Of a stretch of 64,000 bases of DNA, positions 8,111 through 15,703 are shown one piece after another. Both the position numbers and the translations under genes were made by a program. The notes beneath the pieces were generated by a model that ran no database searches, was not told where the DNA came from, and saw only the letters and a program-made list of their open reading frames with translations. The stretch's first letter is position 1. Each line of letters begins with the position of its first letter. The stretch is taken from positions 434,001-498,000 of the forward strand of contig NZ_QFZK01000002.1 of NCBI RefSeq assembly GCF_003415675.1. Reading direction: 5' to 3'. Source of the DNA: Rhodoferax lacus. GTDB taxonomy: Bacteria > Pseudomonadota > Gammaproteobacteria > Burkholderiales > Burkholderiaceae_C.

Positions 8111-9298
8111 ATGAGCAAGCGTGATGTAGTAGTTTTGGGCATTGCCCGTTCGGCCATCGGTTCTTTCGGCGGAGGCCTGGCGGACATCGAGCCCTGCGAG
8201 CTGGCCGGTACCGTGATGAAGGAAGCCGTGACACGCTCCGGCGTGGACCCCAAGGCCATCAACTACGTAACCGTGGGCAACACCATCCCCACCGAGAGCC
8301 GTTTCCCCTACGTGGCACGCGTTGCCTCCATCCAGGCCGGCCTGTCGCAAGAGTCCGTCGCCATGGCGCTCAATCGCCTGTGCTCGTCGGGCCTGCAAGC
8401 CATCGTCACTACCGCCCAGAACATTCTGCTGGGTGATTGCGACTACGGCATTGGCGGCGGTGTGGAAGTGATGAGCCGCGCCGGTTACCTGTCGGCTGCC
8501 ATGCGCAACGGCGCCCGCATGGGCGACAGCAAGATGATCGACACCATGGTGTCTACCCTCACCGACCCGTTTGGCGTGGGCCACATGGGCGTGACCGCCG
8601 AGAACCTGGTCGCCAAGTGGGGCATCACCCGCGAAGAGCAGGACGCACTGGCCGTGGAATCGCACCGCCGTGCCGGTGTGGCCATTGCCGAGGGCCGCTT
8701 CAAGTCGCAAATCGTCCCCATCGTCAAGAAGACCCGCAAGGGCGACGTGGTGTTTGACACCGACGAGCATTGCAAGCCCGAGACCACCATGGAGTCGCTG
8801 GGCAAACTGAAGCCTGCTTTCAAGAAAGAGGGCGGCTCGGTGACTGCCGGTAACGCGTCTGGCATCAACGACGGCGCTGCCTTCTTTGTGCTGGCCGATG
8901 CCGCTGTGGCCGCCGCTGGTGGCCACAAGCCCATGGCGCGTCTGGTGTCGTATGCGATTGCCGGTGTGCCCAATGAAATCATGGGCGAAGGCCCCATCCC
9001 CGCGACCAAGCTGGCCCTGAAAAAGGCTGGCCTGACCTTGGACCAGATGGACGTGATCGAAGCCAACGAAGCCTTTGCAGCCCAAGCCATTGCTGTGGCC
9101 CGCGGTCTGGAACTCGACATGGCCAAGACCAACCCCAACGGCGGCGCCATTGCCCTGGGCCACCCCATCGGCTGCTCCGGCGCTTTCATCGCCACCAAGC
9201 TGGTGTATGAACTGCACCGCACGGGCGGGCGCTACGGCCTGGCCACCATGTGCATTGGCGGCGGTCAGGGTATCGCCGTGATTTTCGAACGCCTGTAA
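8111..9298 (+). CDS. bktB: Acetyl-CoA C-acyltransferase (beta-ketothiolase, BktB-like)
   Basis: This 395-residue thiolase has complete catalytic residues: nucleophile Cys91 in NRLCSSGLQA, the His in LGHPIGCSG and the second Cys in MCIGGGQG. From memory it closely resembles BktB of Cupriavidus (GDVVFDTDEH, GNASGINDGA, NEAFAAQAIAVARGLELD). BktB condenses acetyl-CoA with acetyl- or propionyl-CoA, which supports polyhydroxyalkanoate synthesis, or cleaves 3-ketoacyl-CoA in degradation. AGGAG lies seven to eight bases before the ATG. It is monocistronic, ending at a strong terminator, with no phaB or phaC next to it. Exact chain-length preference is inferred. Confidence 0.9.
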   Translation: MSKRDVVVLGIARSAIGSFGGGLADIEPCELAGTVMKEAVTRSGVDPKAINYVTVGNTIPTESRFPYVARVASIQAGLSQESVAMALNRLCSSGLQAIVTTAQNILLGDCDYGIGGGVEVMSRAGYLSAAMRNGARMGDSKMIDTMVSTLTDPFGVGHMGVTAENLVAKWGITREEQDALAVESHRRAGVAIAEGRFKSQIVPIVKKTRKGDVVFDTDEHCKPETTMESLGKLKPAFKKEGGSVTAGNASGINDGAAFFVLADAAVAAAGGHKPMARLVSYAIAGVPNEIMGEGPIPATKLALKKAGLTLDQMDVIEANEAFAAQAIAVARGLELDMAKTNPNGGAIALGHPIGCSGAFIATKLVYELHRTGGRYGLATMCIGGGQGIAVIFERL

Positions 9299-9312
9299 CC
9301 TGCAGGGAATTG

Positions 9313-9361
9313 AGGCCAGCTACCGTTTTGCCGCATCGGCAGGACGGTAGCTGGCCTTTTT
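9313..9361 (+). terminator. Rho-independent terminator of the thiolase gene
   Basis: AGGCCAGCTACCGT (9313-9326) and ACGGTAGCTGGCCT (9343-9356) are perfect 14-base inverted arms. Five Ts follow immediately. It is 15 bases past the stop codon. Confidence 0.92.
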
Positions 9362-9374
9362 CATGTGCATGCGC

Positions 9375-9848
9375 TCATGGCAGTTGGCGTGTGACCTTGG
9401 GCCACCACCACGCGTCTACCGACCATTTTCCAGGTCCCCACAGCAGAATGCCCAGCAGCAGTGCACCCCAAAACTGGTGCTGCTGCAAGGCTGCCGGTGC
9501 GATCTCGGACAGGCTCAGAACAGCCACGATGTTGACGAATGACAGGCTCAAGGCAGAGAAGCGTCCCAACAGTCCGAAGACCAGCAGGACCGGGAAGAAC
9601 AACTCACCAAAGGTGCCGGCCACTGCCGCTACGTCGGGTGGCAACAACGGGACATGGTATTCATCGGCAAACAGGGCCAGGGTGGTGTCCCAGTCTGCAA
9701 TCTTTGTCAGCCCTGAGCGGAAGAAGGCCATGCCGACGAAGACGCGGGCTGCCAGCGTGGCGGGTGCCTGCAAGTGGGTCAGCAAGCGTTGCGCTGTAGC
9801 CAGCAATGGCAGCAGTGTGGTGACGCGTTGTGCGGTGGTGAGATACAT
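9375..9848 (-). CDS. DoxX family membrane protein of the bufferin operon
   Basis: This 157-residue protein has four hydrophobic segments and the DoxX-family motif AARVFVGMAFFRSGLTKIAD. Later GTFGELFFPVLLVFGLLGR carries the conserved Glu in the second membrane helix. It is last of four minus-strand genes beginning with the bufferin precursor. DoxX proteins are regular members of bufferin operons, where a redox or quinone-linked membrane role is suspected but not shown. It lies 32 bases after bufC in the same transcription unit. Confidence 0.85.
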   Translation of the reverse strand: MYLTTAQRVTTLLPLLATAQRLLTHLQAPATLAARVFVGMAFFRSGLTKIADWDTTLALFADEYHVPLLPPDVAAVAGTFGELFFPVLLVFGLLGRFSALSLSFVNIVAVLSLSEIAPAALQQHQFWGALLLGILLWGPGKWSVDAWWWPKVTRQLP

Positions 9849-9880
9849 GGGGTGGAGTGCCGGGTTAGTGGGTTAGTGAG

Positions 9881-10669
9881 TTAATACTTGGAAATTTCAG
9901 TTGGCTGTGATGGCAGAGCACCCAGTGCGCCTGCATGCAACAGTTCGCTTAGCAGGGCGACGGCTGCTGCAGCGGCGCCTTCTTCGCCGACGCATTGGGC
10001 CAGTGCTCCACACACCTGGCCGAAGTGCTGGCCTGCCAGCAGGCCCTGCACAAACACCACTTCTGCGGTGTTCAAAGACTTCCACTGCGTGTTCATGCCT
10101 TGGCGCCAAACCAGCAGGTGGTGGTTCAGGGCTGCGGGTGGGTCCAGTTCGGTCTGCCCCGACTTGAGTGCGTGCCATATCGGGCCAATGGCCCATTGCA
10201 GTTCCAGCAGCTGCACCGAGGGGTGCAACGCAAAGCACAAATCTGCCCAGTCGGCCGCTGGCACGGCGGCCAATTCCGCAGCTGTCAGCGTTGCAGCGGT
10301 GCCAGCATCAAAGGCCTGGCGCAAAGCCCACTCCATGCGCGCCAAATCCACCAGGGCAGGGTGATCCACAAGCGCTTCGTTGGCCCGCATGAAGGAGCAC
10401 AGCTGGTGCCCAAACCAGCGCAGGGAATAGTGGGCAGAGGGGTGGGCCTCGATGTAGGCATTGGCCAGGGCGTCAAAGGCCTCGTCTCCCATCACCAGAG
10501 GCAGCACCTCGAAGTTGTCGCGCAAGGCTGCACGCAGACGCGCACGGTAGGCGTTGCGGTACACCCCAAACTGCAGCACGCCTCTGGCATCCAGTAAAGC
10601 CGGCTCCAGGGGCCGGTCTTGCAGCAGCGCGTCTTGAAACGCGCTTTGCAGAGTTTGAAGTTGCATCAT
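9881..10669 (-). CDS. bufC: Bufferin biosynthesis partner BufC (DUF2063, putative DNA-binding-domain family)
   Basis: This 262-residue protein carries the DUF2063 signature near its start, [10 protein letters not shown] then [20 protein letters not shown], followed by [22 protein letters not shown]2063 proteins deliver the precursor peptide to the MNIO enzyme; despite the family name no DNA binding is expected. The start ATG overlaps the stop of bufB (ATGATG, four-base overlap), which fixes the start and shows translational coupling. It should form a complex with BufB in the cytoplasm before the precursor is exported. Confidence 0.87.
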   Translation of the reverse strand: MMQLQTLQSAFQDALLQDRPLEPALLDARGVLQFGVYRNAYRARLRAALRDNFEVLPLVMGDEAFDALANAYIEAHPSAHYSLRWFGHQLCSFMRANEALVDHPALVDLARMEWALRQAFDAGTAATLTAAELAAVPAADWADLCFALHPSVQLLELQWAIGPIWHALKSGQTELDPPAALNHHLLVWRQGMNTQWKSLNTAEVVFVQGLLAGQHFGQVCGALAQCVGEEGAAAAAVALLSELLHAGALGALPSQPTEISKY

Positions 10670-11517
10670 GCTGCGCACTCCAGCGGTGCTGCTGCTGTGG
10701 CAAGGGCTTGGGCTTGCACCACGCGGGCATGGTCCAGCTCGTCGAGCAATACCTGCAGTGCCGGAATGTCGTCGTCGCGCTCGATCATGGTGGGCACGCT
10801 GCCGCAGCGTTGCAGGGTGTAGCCGTAGAGTTGCCACACAGCCTCGCACACCGGCTGGTCGTGGGTGTCTATAAGGTAGGCGCCATGCGTTTCGTGGCCG
10901 GCCAAATGGATCTGGCGTACGCGAGATGCTGGTATGGCATCGATATATACATGTGGATCAAAGCCATGGTTGACGCTGCTGACGTATACGTTGTTGACGT
11001 CCAGCAACAACTCGCAGTCCGCCCGGCGCAGCATCTCGCCAATGAACTCCCACTCGGGCATCTGGTTGGAGGCAAAGGCAACGTAGGTCGACGGATTTTC
11101 CAGGACCAGTCGTTGCCCCAGAAAGTCCTGAACCCGCAAGATGCGGTCGGTGACGTGGCGCAATGTCTCTTCGGTGTAGGGCAGGGGAAGCAGGTCGTGC
11201 ATATTGATGCCCTGGGTACCGGTCCAGCACAGGTGGTCTGACACCCAGCCGGGCTGCACGCGCTGTACCAGCGCCTTCAGATCACGCAGGTAGTCCTGGT
11301 TCAACGCATCGGTCCCGCCAATGTTGAGCGACACACCGTGCATGACCATGGGGAAGTCCCGGCGAATGCGGTCCAGGTGCCATAAGGGGGCTCCCCCTGG
11401 AACCATGTAGTTTTCGGACAGGATCTCCAGCCAGTCGACACGGGTCTGGTGTTCTGATTCAAACGCAGCATAGTGTTCGGTACGTAGCCCGAGACCAAAG
11501 CCCTGAATGGAGTGCAT
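10666..11517 (-). CDS. bufB: MNIO/DUF692 enzyme BufB (bufferin-modifying iron oxidase)
   Basis: This 283-residue TIM-barrel protein is of the DUF692 or MNIO (multinuclear non-heme iron oxidase) family. Metal-ligand segments are present: [54 protein letters not shown] and MIERDDDIP. In characterised bufferin systems the enzyme oxidises cysteines of the precursor to thiooxazoles, making a periplasmic copper-binding peptide. It sits between the small Cys-rich precursor gene and bufC, exactly the known operon order. Family call is firm; the chemistry is inferred by analogy. Confidence 0.9.
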   Translation of the reverse strand: MHSIQGFGLGLRTEHYAAFESEHQTRVDWLEILSENYMVPGGAPLWHLDRIRRDFPMVMHGVSLNIGGTDALNQDYLRDLKALVQRVQPGWVSDHLCWTGTQGINMHDLLPLPYTEETLRHVTDRILRVQDFLGQRLVLENPSTYVAFASNQMPEWEFIGEMLRRADCELLLDVNNVYVSSVNHGFDPHVYIDAIPASRVRQIHLAGHETHGAYLIDTHDQPVCEAVWQLYGYTLQRCGSVPTMIERDDDIPALQVLLDELDHARVVQAQALATAAAPLECAA

Positions 11518-11584
11518 AGCAAGCCGTACGAAGTGTTAAAAAAACAGGCCCGGGTGTGAAGCGGGCCCACCAAGCGATGTGCAG

Positions 11585-11842
11585 TTATTTGACGACGGTG
11601 CCACCGGCGGAGGTGCATTCCTTCGCAGAGGACTTGCTGTTCCAGCCCATGCCTTTGCAGCTGTTCTGGCCCTTGCATTCGTTCTTGGCGGTCTTGCAGT
11701 CAGAGGTGCCCTTGCAGCTGTTGATGCCGGCGCAATGCACCGACATGTCGTCGGCATGGGCCACCGTGATGGGGGCGCTCATAGCGAACAAAGCGGCAGC
11801 GGCGCTGGCAATGGCGAGGGTGGTTTTGAAGTTGTGCGACAT
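11585..11842 (-). CDS. bufA: Bufferin-type metallophore precursor (BufA)
   Basis: This 85-residue exported peptide has a Sec signal, MSHNFKTTLAIASAAAALFA, with cleavage after VAHA (residue 30). The mature part has six Cys (37, 43, 49, 56, 62, 76), several in repeated N/S-x-C-K-G units (INSCKGTSDC, NECKGQNSCKG). This pattern resembles the BufA2-type precursors more than the four-Cys DUF2282 type. The start was chosen at the Met that opens the signal peptide, with GG-rich sequence before it. It is the first gene of bufA-bufB-bufC-doxX; the product is expected to sequester copper in the periplasm after Cys modification. Confidence 0.85.
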   Translation of the reverse strand: MSHNFKTTLAIASAAAALFAMSAPITVAHADDMSVHCAGINSCKGTSDCKTAKNECKGQNSCKGMGWNSKSSAKECTSAGGTVVK

Positions 11843-11944
11843 GGGTTTTCCTTTGGCAGTTGAAACAAGGGGTTGAAGTGCAATCAGGGCCAATGCCTTG
11901 GATGCTTTTGCACCTGCTTGCTCTCAGTAGTCGGGCCGGCATGC

Positions 11945-11990
11945 GGAAACTTACGGAAAAAGTTTCCCGTTCTGAAAAAAGTTTTTTCAG
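11945..11990 (-). promoter_or_regulatory. Two adjacent inverted repeats upstream of bufA
   Basis: GGAAACTT (11945-11952) and AAGTTTCC (11960-11967) form an 8-base inverted repeat. Four bases on lies a perfect 19-base palindrome, CTGAAAAAAGTTTTTTCAG (11972-11990). Both are about 100-150 bases upstream of the bufA start in a non-coding stretch. They could be operator sites or the hairpin end of something on the other strand. No regulator gene is adjacent. Confidence 0.5.
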
Positions 11991-12101
11991 GTCCTTGCGA
12001 TCCAACTTGTCGGTTGCCTCAGGATGGCGGTGCTTGCGTCCATTCTTCAGGCGCAAGCATGCAGCAAGCAGCGGCTCAGTCTGCTGCTGCCGCGCCGTGC
12101 T

Positions 12102-12860
12102 TCAAGATCGCACGTCTGCCACCGGCTCGGCGCCAAAGTCGCTCCGGTTCAAAAAAGCCAGCAAGCGTTGGGCTGCGTCCGTCGGGCTGGTGAGCTGCCC
12201 TTTGTCTTTGAGTGCGGCAAACCCGCCCTGGTCGGGGAACAGCGTGACATCGGCGCTGCGCAGTTGCACTTGCATGTCGGTATCAATCACGCCGGGGGCG
12301 AGCGAGCAAACGCGTGCACCGTGCGGCAGCAGCGCCTCTTCCAGCGCCAGGCAGCGCGTGAAGTGGTCCATGCCGGCCTTGGCCGCGCAATAGCTGGCAC
12401 TCGATGCCATGGCGCGACGGCCCAGGCCGGAGGAAATATTCAGCACCTTGCGCGGCACCTGTGTCCAGCTTTGGGTTGACGCCAGAAAGGCGGCGCTCAG
12501 CAGCATGGGCGCCTCCAACCCAACGCGCAGGGCGCGTGCCAGATCGCTTGCATCGGCCACGCGCAGGGGCGTGAGCGCGGAGATCACACCGGCGTTGTTG
12601 ATCAGGGTGGCGCTGGCCAGTTCTTCTGGCTTGAGCGCACCCAGCCAATCCCGCAGGCGCTCTGCCACGGGCTCGGGCACGCTCAGGTCGGCCTGCCACT
12701 GCAGCAGCTCCGCGCCGCGGTCTGCGGCCTGCTGTTGCAGCGCTGCGTTGGTCTGGCGCGAGATGCACAACAATAAGGCATCGGGGGCCAATAGTTGTTG
12801 TGCCATGGCCAGTCCCATGCCGCGGGAGGCGCCGGTCAGGATGGTCAGATTTTTTTGCAT
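12102..12860 (-). CDS. SDR family NAD(P)-dependent oxidoreductase
   Basis: This 252-residue short-chain dehydrogenase has the cofactor glycine motif TGASRGMG near residue 9, NNAG near residue 90, and the catalytic Ser of NISSG with YCAAK as the Tyr-x-x-x-Lys. The LCISRQTN segment after the second strand suggests NADP preference because of the Arg, which is inference. The start is at MQKNLTILTG, since the frame upstream is not protein-like. It is divergent from trhP. Its substrate is unknown; it resembles sepiapterin-reductase-like SDRs in length and in the LEEALLPHGARVCSLAPGVI stretch. Confidence 0.85.
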   Translation of the reverse strand: MQKNLTILTGASRGMGLAMAQQLLAPDALLLCISRQTNAALQQQAADRGAELLQWQADLSVPEPVAERLRDWLGALKPEELASATLINNAGVISALTPLRVADASDLARALRVGLEAPMLLSAAFLASTQSWTQVPRKVLNISSGLGRRAMASSASYCAAKAGMDHFTRCLALEEALLPHGARVCSLAPGVIDTDMQVQLRSADVTLFPDQGGFAALKDKGQLTSPTDAAQRLLAFLNRSDFGAEPVADVRS

Positions 12861-12963
12861 CGGAGGTACCTTGTTCGTGAGCGTGGTGAAGGGCGTTGCC
12901 TGTTGCAGCACATTTTGACCCAGCGCATTTTCACCCCGGAAGCGTCCCGGGATAATGCGCGCC

Positions 12964-14319
12964 ATGCAACCCAAGACCCCCGAACTGCTGGCCCCGGCCG
13001 GCTCCCTCAGCATGCTGGAGACAGCCTTTGCCTTTGGCGCCACCGCCGTCTATGCCGGCCAGCCGCGCTACTCGCTGCGCGTGCGCAACAACGACTTTGG
13101 CGAACTGGCCGCCCTGCAGCAGGGTATTGAGCGCGCCCACGGGCTGGGCCACAGGTTCTATCTGGTGTCCAACATCTATCCGCACGACAACAAGCTCAAG
13201 AGCTATGTGGCCAATATGAGCCCGGTGATCGCGCTCAAACCCGACGCCATGATCATGTCCGATCCGGGACTCATCATGATGGCCCGCGAAGCCTGGCCCG
13301 AGATGGAAATCCACCTCTCGGTGCAGGCCAACACCGTCAATTCGGCGGCGGTGAAATTCTGGAAGAGTGTCGGCATTGCCCGCGTCATCCTCTCGCGCGA
13401 GCTCTCGCTGGACCAGGTGGCCCACATCCGCCAGGAATGCCCGGACACCGAACTGGAGGTGTTTGTGCACGGCGCGCTGTGCATTGCCTATTCGGGGCGC
13501 TGCTTGCTCTCGGGCTACTTCAACCACCGCGATGCCAACCAGGGCAGCTGCACCAACTCCTGCCGCTGGGACTACAAGACCCAGGCCGGTGTGGAAGACG
13601 CATCCGGCGACATCCTCACACCCCAAGCCGCGCGCGAGCGCGAGCACCCGCAGGGTGTGTACCTGATCGAAGAAAGCCAACGCCCCGGCAGCTTCATGCC
13701 CATTGAAGAGGACGAGCACGGCACCTATGTGATGAATTCGCGCGACCTGCGCGCCATTGAGCACGTACAGCGCCTGGTGGCTATGGGCATTGACTCGCTC
13801 AAGATCGAGGGCCGCACCAAAAGCCCCTACTACGTGGCCCGCACCGCCCAGGCCTACCGCAAGGCGATTGACGATGCCGTGGCCGGACGCGAACTCGACC
13901 CGGCCCTGCTGGGCCAGCTCGAAGGCCTGGCCAACCGGGGCTACACCTCCGGCTTCTTCCAGCGCCACACGCCCGAGGCCACGCAAAACTATTTGCGCGG
14001 CTACTCCGAGTCCGGCCGCAGCCTGTACGTGGGCGACGCCGTGGCCTTCGATGCCGCGCGTGGTCTGGTGCAGGTCAATGCCCGCAACAAATTTGCCGTG
14101 GGCGACAGGCTGGAAATCATCCACCCCAGCGGCAACTTCGACGTGCAGGTCACGCGCCTGGAAAACGCCGACGGCGAGGCCGTGCAGGTGGCCTCTGGCA
14201 GCGGCCACACCGTGTGGATGGACTTGCCCGCCAGCTGCGTGGGGGCGTTTGTGGCGCGCTATCTGCAGTCAGAGGAAGCAGCGGTGGCAGTGCCCGTGGC
14301 CGAACTGATTGCCGATTGA
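12964..14319 (+). CDS. trhP: U32-family tRNA hydroxylation protein TrhP (YegQ)
   Basis: This 451-residue U32-family protein matches YegQ of E. coli along its length (453 residues). Its start MQPKTPELLAPAGSL is followed by AYAGQPRYSLRVRNNDF-like sequence, and FVHGALCIAYSGRCLLSGYF carries the conserved Cys of the U32 signature. SCTNSCRWDYK, probably iron-sulfur or metal ligands, follows. TrhP makes 5-hydroxyuridine at the wobble position of tRNA using prephenate. An upstream Met three codons earlier is possible; the later one matches homologues. The next gene begins 13 bases downstream, so they may be cotranscribed. Confidence 0.9.
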   Translation: MQPKTPELLAPAGSLSMLETAFAFGATAVYAGQPRYSLRVRNNDFGELAALQQGIERAHGLGHRFYLVSNIYPHDNKLKSYVANMSPVIALKPDAMIMSDPGLIMMAREAWPEMEIHLSVQANTVNSAAVKFWKSVGIARVILSRELSLDQVAHIRQECPDTELEVFVHGALCIAYSGRCLLSGYFNHRDANQGSCTNSCRWDYKTQAGVEDASGDILTPQAAREREHPQGVYLIEESQRPGSFMPIEEDEHGTYVMNSRDLRAIEHVQRLVAMGIDSLKIEGRTKSPYYVARTAQAYRKAIDDAVAGRELDPALLGQLEGLANRGYTSGFFQRHTPEATQNYLRGYSESGRSLYVGDAVAFDAARGLVQVNARNKFAVGDRLEIIHPSGNFDVQVTRLENADGEAVQVASGSGHTVWMDLPASCVGAFVARYLQSEEAAVAVPVAELIAD

Positions 14320-14332
14320 TACCATCAGCGCC

Positions 14333-14809
14333 ATGGACATACGCATAGACGATCTGCGCGGCGCGGCCACCATTGCGCTGCTGGAAGCGCACCGGCAAAA
14401 CATGTTCGAGCACTCGCCGCCCGAGAGCGTGCATGCGCTGGACCTGGACGGCCTGCGCCAACCCGGCATCACCTTCTGGTCGGCCTGGGAGGGCGATGTC
14501 CTAATGGGCTGCGGCGCGCTCAAAGAGTTGAATGCAGAGCAGGCCGAGCTCAAGTCCATGCGCACGGCCGATGGCCATTTGCGCAAAGGCGTGGCCGCAA
14601 AAATACTCCAGCACATCATCGCGGTGGCACGCAACCGACACTACAAGCAGCTGTATCTGGAAACCGGCCCGGTGGCCGCATTCGCTGCGGCACGTGCGCT
14701 GTATGCACGCTACGGCTTTCGGGAATGCGGGCCGTTTGCGGACTATCCGGAAGACCCGTACAGCGTATTCATGGTGTTGGACCTGACTGATGCGCAAGCC
14801 TTGGAATGA
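14333..14809 (+). CDS. GNAT family N-acetyltransferase
   Basis: This 158-residue GNAT enzyme has the acetyl-CoA pyrophosphate loop HLRKGVAAKILQHII (R/Q-x-x-G-x-A) near residue 85 and a final ARYGFRECGPFADY segment typical of small-molecule or amino-acid acetyltransferases of the PhnO/YsnE kind. GALKELNAEQAELKSM forms the preceding beta-strand pair. It begins 13 bases after trhP, which suggests one transcript, but no functional link is known. The substrate is not predictable. Confidence 0.82.
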   Translation: MDIRIDDLRGAATIALLEAHRQNMFEHSPPESVHALDLDGLRQPGITFWSAWEGDVLMGCGALKELNAEQAELKSMRTADGHLRKGVAAKILQHIIAVARNRHYKQLYLETGPVAAFAAARALYARYGFRECGPFADYPEDPYSVFMVLDLTDAQALE

Positions 14810-14849
14810 CTTTGAAAGCCCGTGAGCCGCACACAGCGCAGGCAGGTGG

Positions 14850-15344
14850 TCAGGGTTTCCCAGGGCTCAGGCGCAGCATCAAGGTCATGGGGTGCACGGG
14901 AGACACCTGAAACCCGTAGCTTGCGTAGAACTGCTTTGCACGCTCGCTGATGGCGTGGACCAGCAGGGCTCTGACCCCTGCGTTTTGCGATACGGCCACT
15001 GCCCGGTTGACGGCATCTTGCAGCAGTGCCGCACCGACTTGTATGCCTTGGGCTTGGGTGTCAACGGCCAGGCGAGCCAGCACCAGGACCGGAACAGGGT
15101 CGGGCATGTTGCGTCGAACGGGACCGGTTGCCAACTGGTGCGCGACAGCACCGGCCGCCAGGGCATAGTAGCCAAACACGCGTTGCTCTGGGTCGGCCAC
15201 GACAAACGTGCGGCTGGCACCACTCAGGTGGTTGAGCATGGCGCGGCGCTTGAGCCAGTCGTCCAGCGCGGGCTCTCCGCAAGAGAACTCCTCCAGACGA
15301 TGGGACGCTGTCAAAGGCTCTGGAGCGCAGAGCAGCAAACTCAT
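14850..15344 (-). CDS. GNAT toxin of a TacT-like toxin-antitoxin pair
   Basis: This 164-residue GNAT protein has the typical TacT/AtaT start LTASHRLEEFSCGEPALDDW. The acetyl-CoA loop is at QGIQVGAALLQDAV and the catalytic-type Tyr is in AKQFYASYGF. Toxins of this family acetylate the amino group of charged tRNAs and stop translation. The ATG was set at MSLLLCAPEPLT, because it overlaps the antitoxin stop by four bases (ATGA), the usual coupling. It lies directly after a DUF1778 antitoxin. Confidence 0.88.
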   Translation of the reverse strand: MSLLLCAPEPLTASHRLEEFSCGEPALDDWLKRRAMLNHLSGASRTFVVADPEQRVFGYYALAAGAVAHQLATGPVRRNMPDPVPVLVLARLAVDTQAQGIQVGAALLQDAVNRAVAVSQNAGVRALLVHAISERAKQFYASYGFQVSPVHPMTLMLRLSPGKP

Positions 15345-15619
15345 GCCTTTGTCGGCTTGGTCTTCCAAGGCGCACGGACCGCCATGAGTCGTTCAAGCCC
15401 TGGGTTGTGCGCCGGTGGGGCGTCGAGCAATGCGTTGAATTGCCGGAACTTCTCGGCATCCAGGCTGAAAAAAACCTGGTCCAGCACCACGGACTGCGCT
15501 TTGTCGCAGGCGGCCTCAAGCATGAAGTCTGAACGGTTCTTGCCCAGCAGCGTGGCCGCGTGGTCAATCAAGTCCCGCTGCTCGGGAAATGCCCGCAAAT
15601 TGATGGCGGCGTCGCGCAT
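15341..15619 (-). CDS. DUF1778 antitoxin (TacA-like)
   Basis: This 92-residue ribbon-helix-helix antitoxin has an N-terminal INLRAFPEQRDLIDHAATLL typical of DUF1778, followed by GKNRSDFMLEAACDKAQ. The C-terminal tail wraps the toxin. The N-terminal domain should bind the module's own promoter, which lies just upstream in an AT-rich stretch (15625-15660). GGAG lies eight bases before the ATG. It precedes the GNAT toxin with a four-base overlap. Confidence 0.88.
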   Translation of the reverse strand: MRDAAINLRAFPEQRDLIDHAATLLGKNRSDFMLEAACDKAQSVVLDQVFFSLDAEKFRQFNALLDAPPAHNPGLERLMAVRAPWKTKPTKA

Positions 15620-15660
15620 GAGGTACTCCTAATTTGCATACACAATAGATATACGAATGC
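15620..15660 (-). promoter_or_regulatory. Likely autoregulated promoter of the TacA/TacT pair
   Basis: This 40-base AT-rich stretch between recJ and the antitoxin is unlike the GC-rich surroundings. It contains the imperfect half-sites CATACAC (15637-15643) and ATATACG and the antitoxin ribosome-binding site. Ribbon-helix-helix antitoxins usually repress from such sites. The assignment rests on position and base composition. Confidence 0.4.
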
Positions 15661-15703
15661 TACCGCCATGGCCAGGTGTTGTCAAACCCGGAGGCCTGCG
15701 CTC

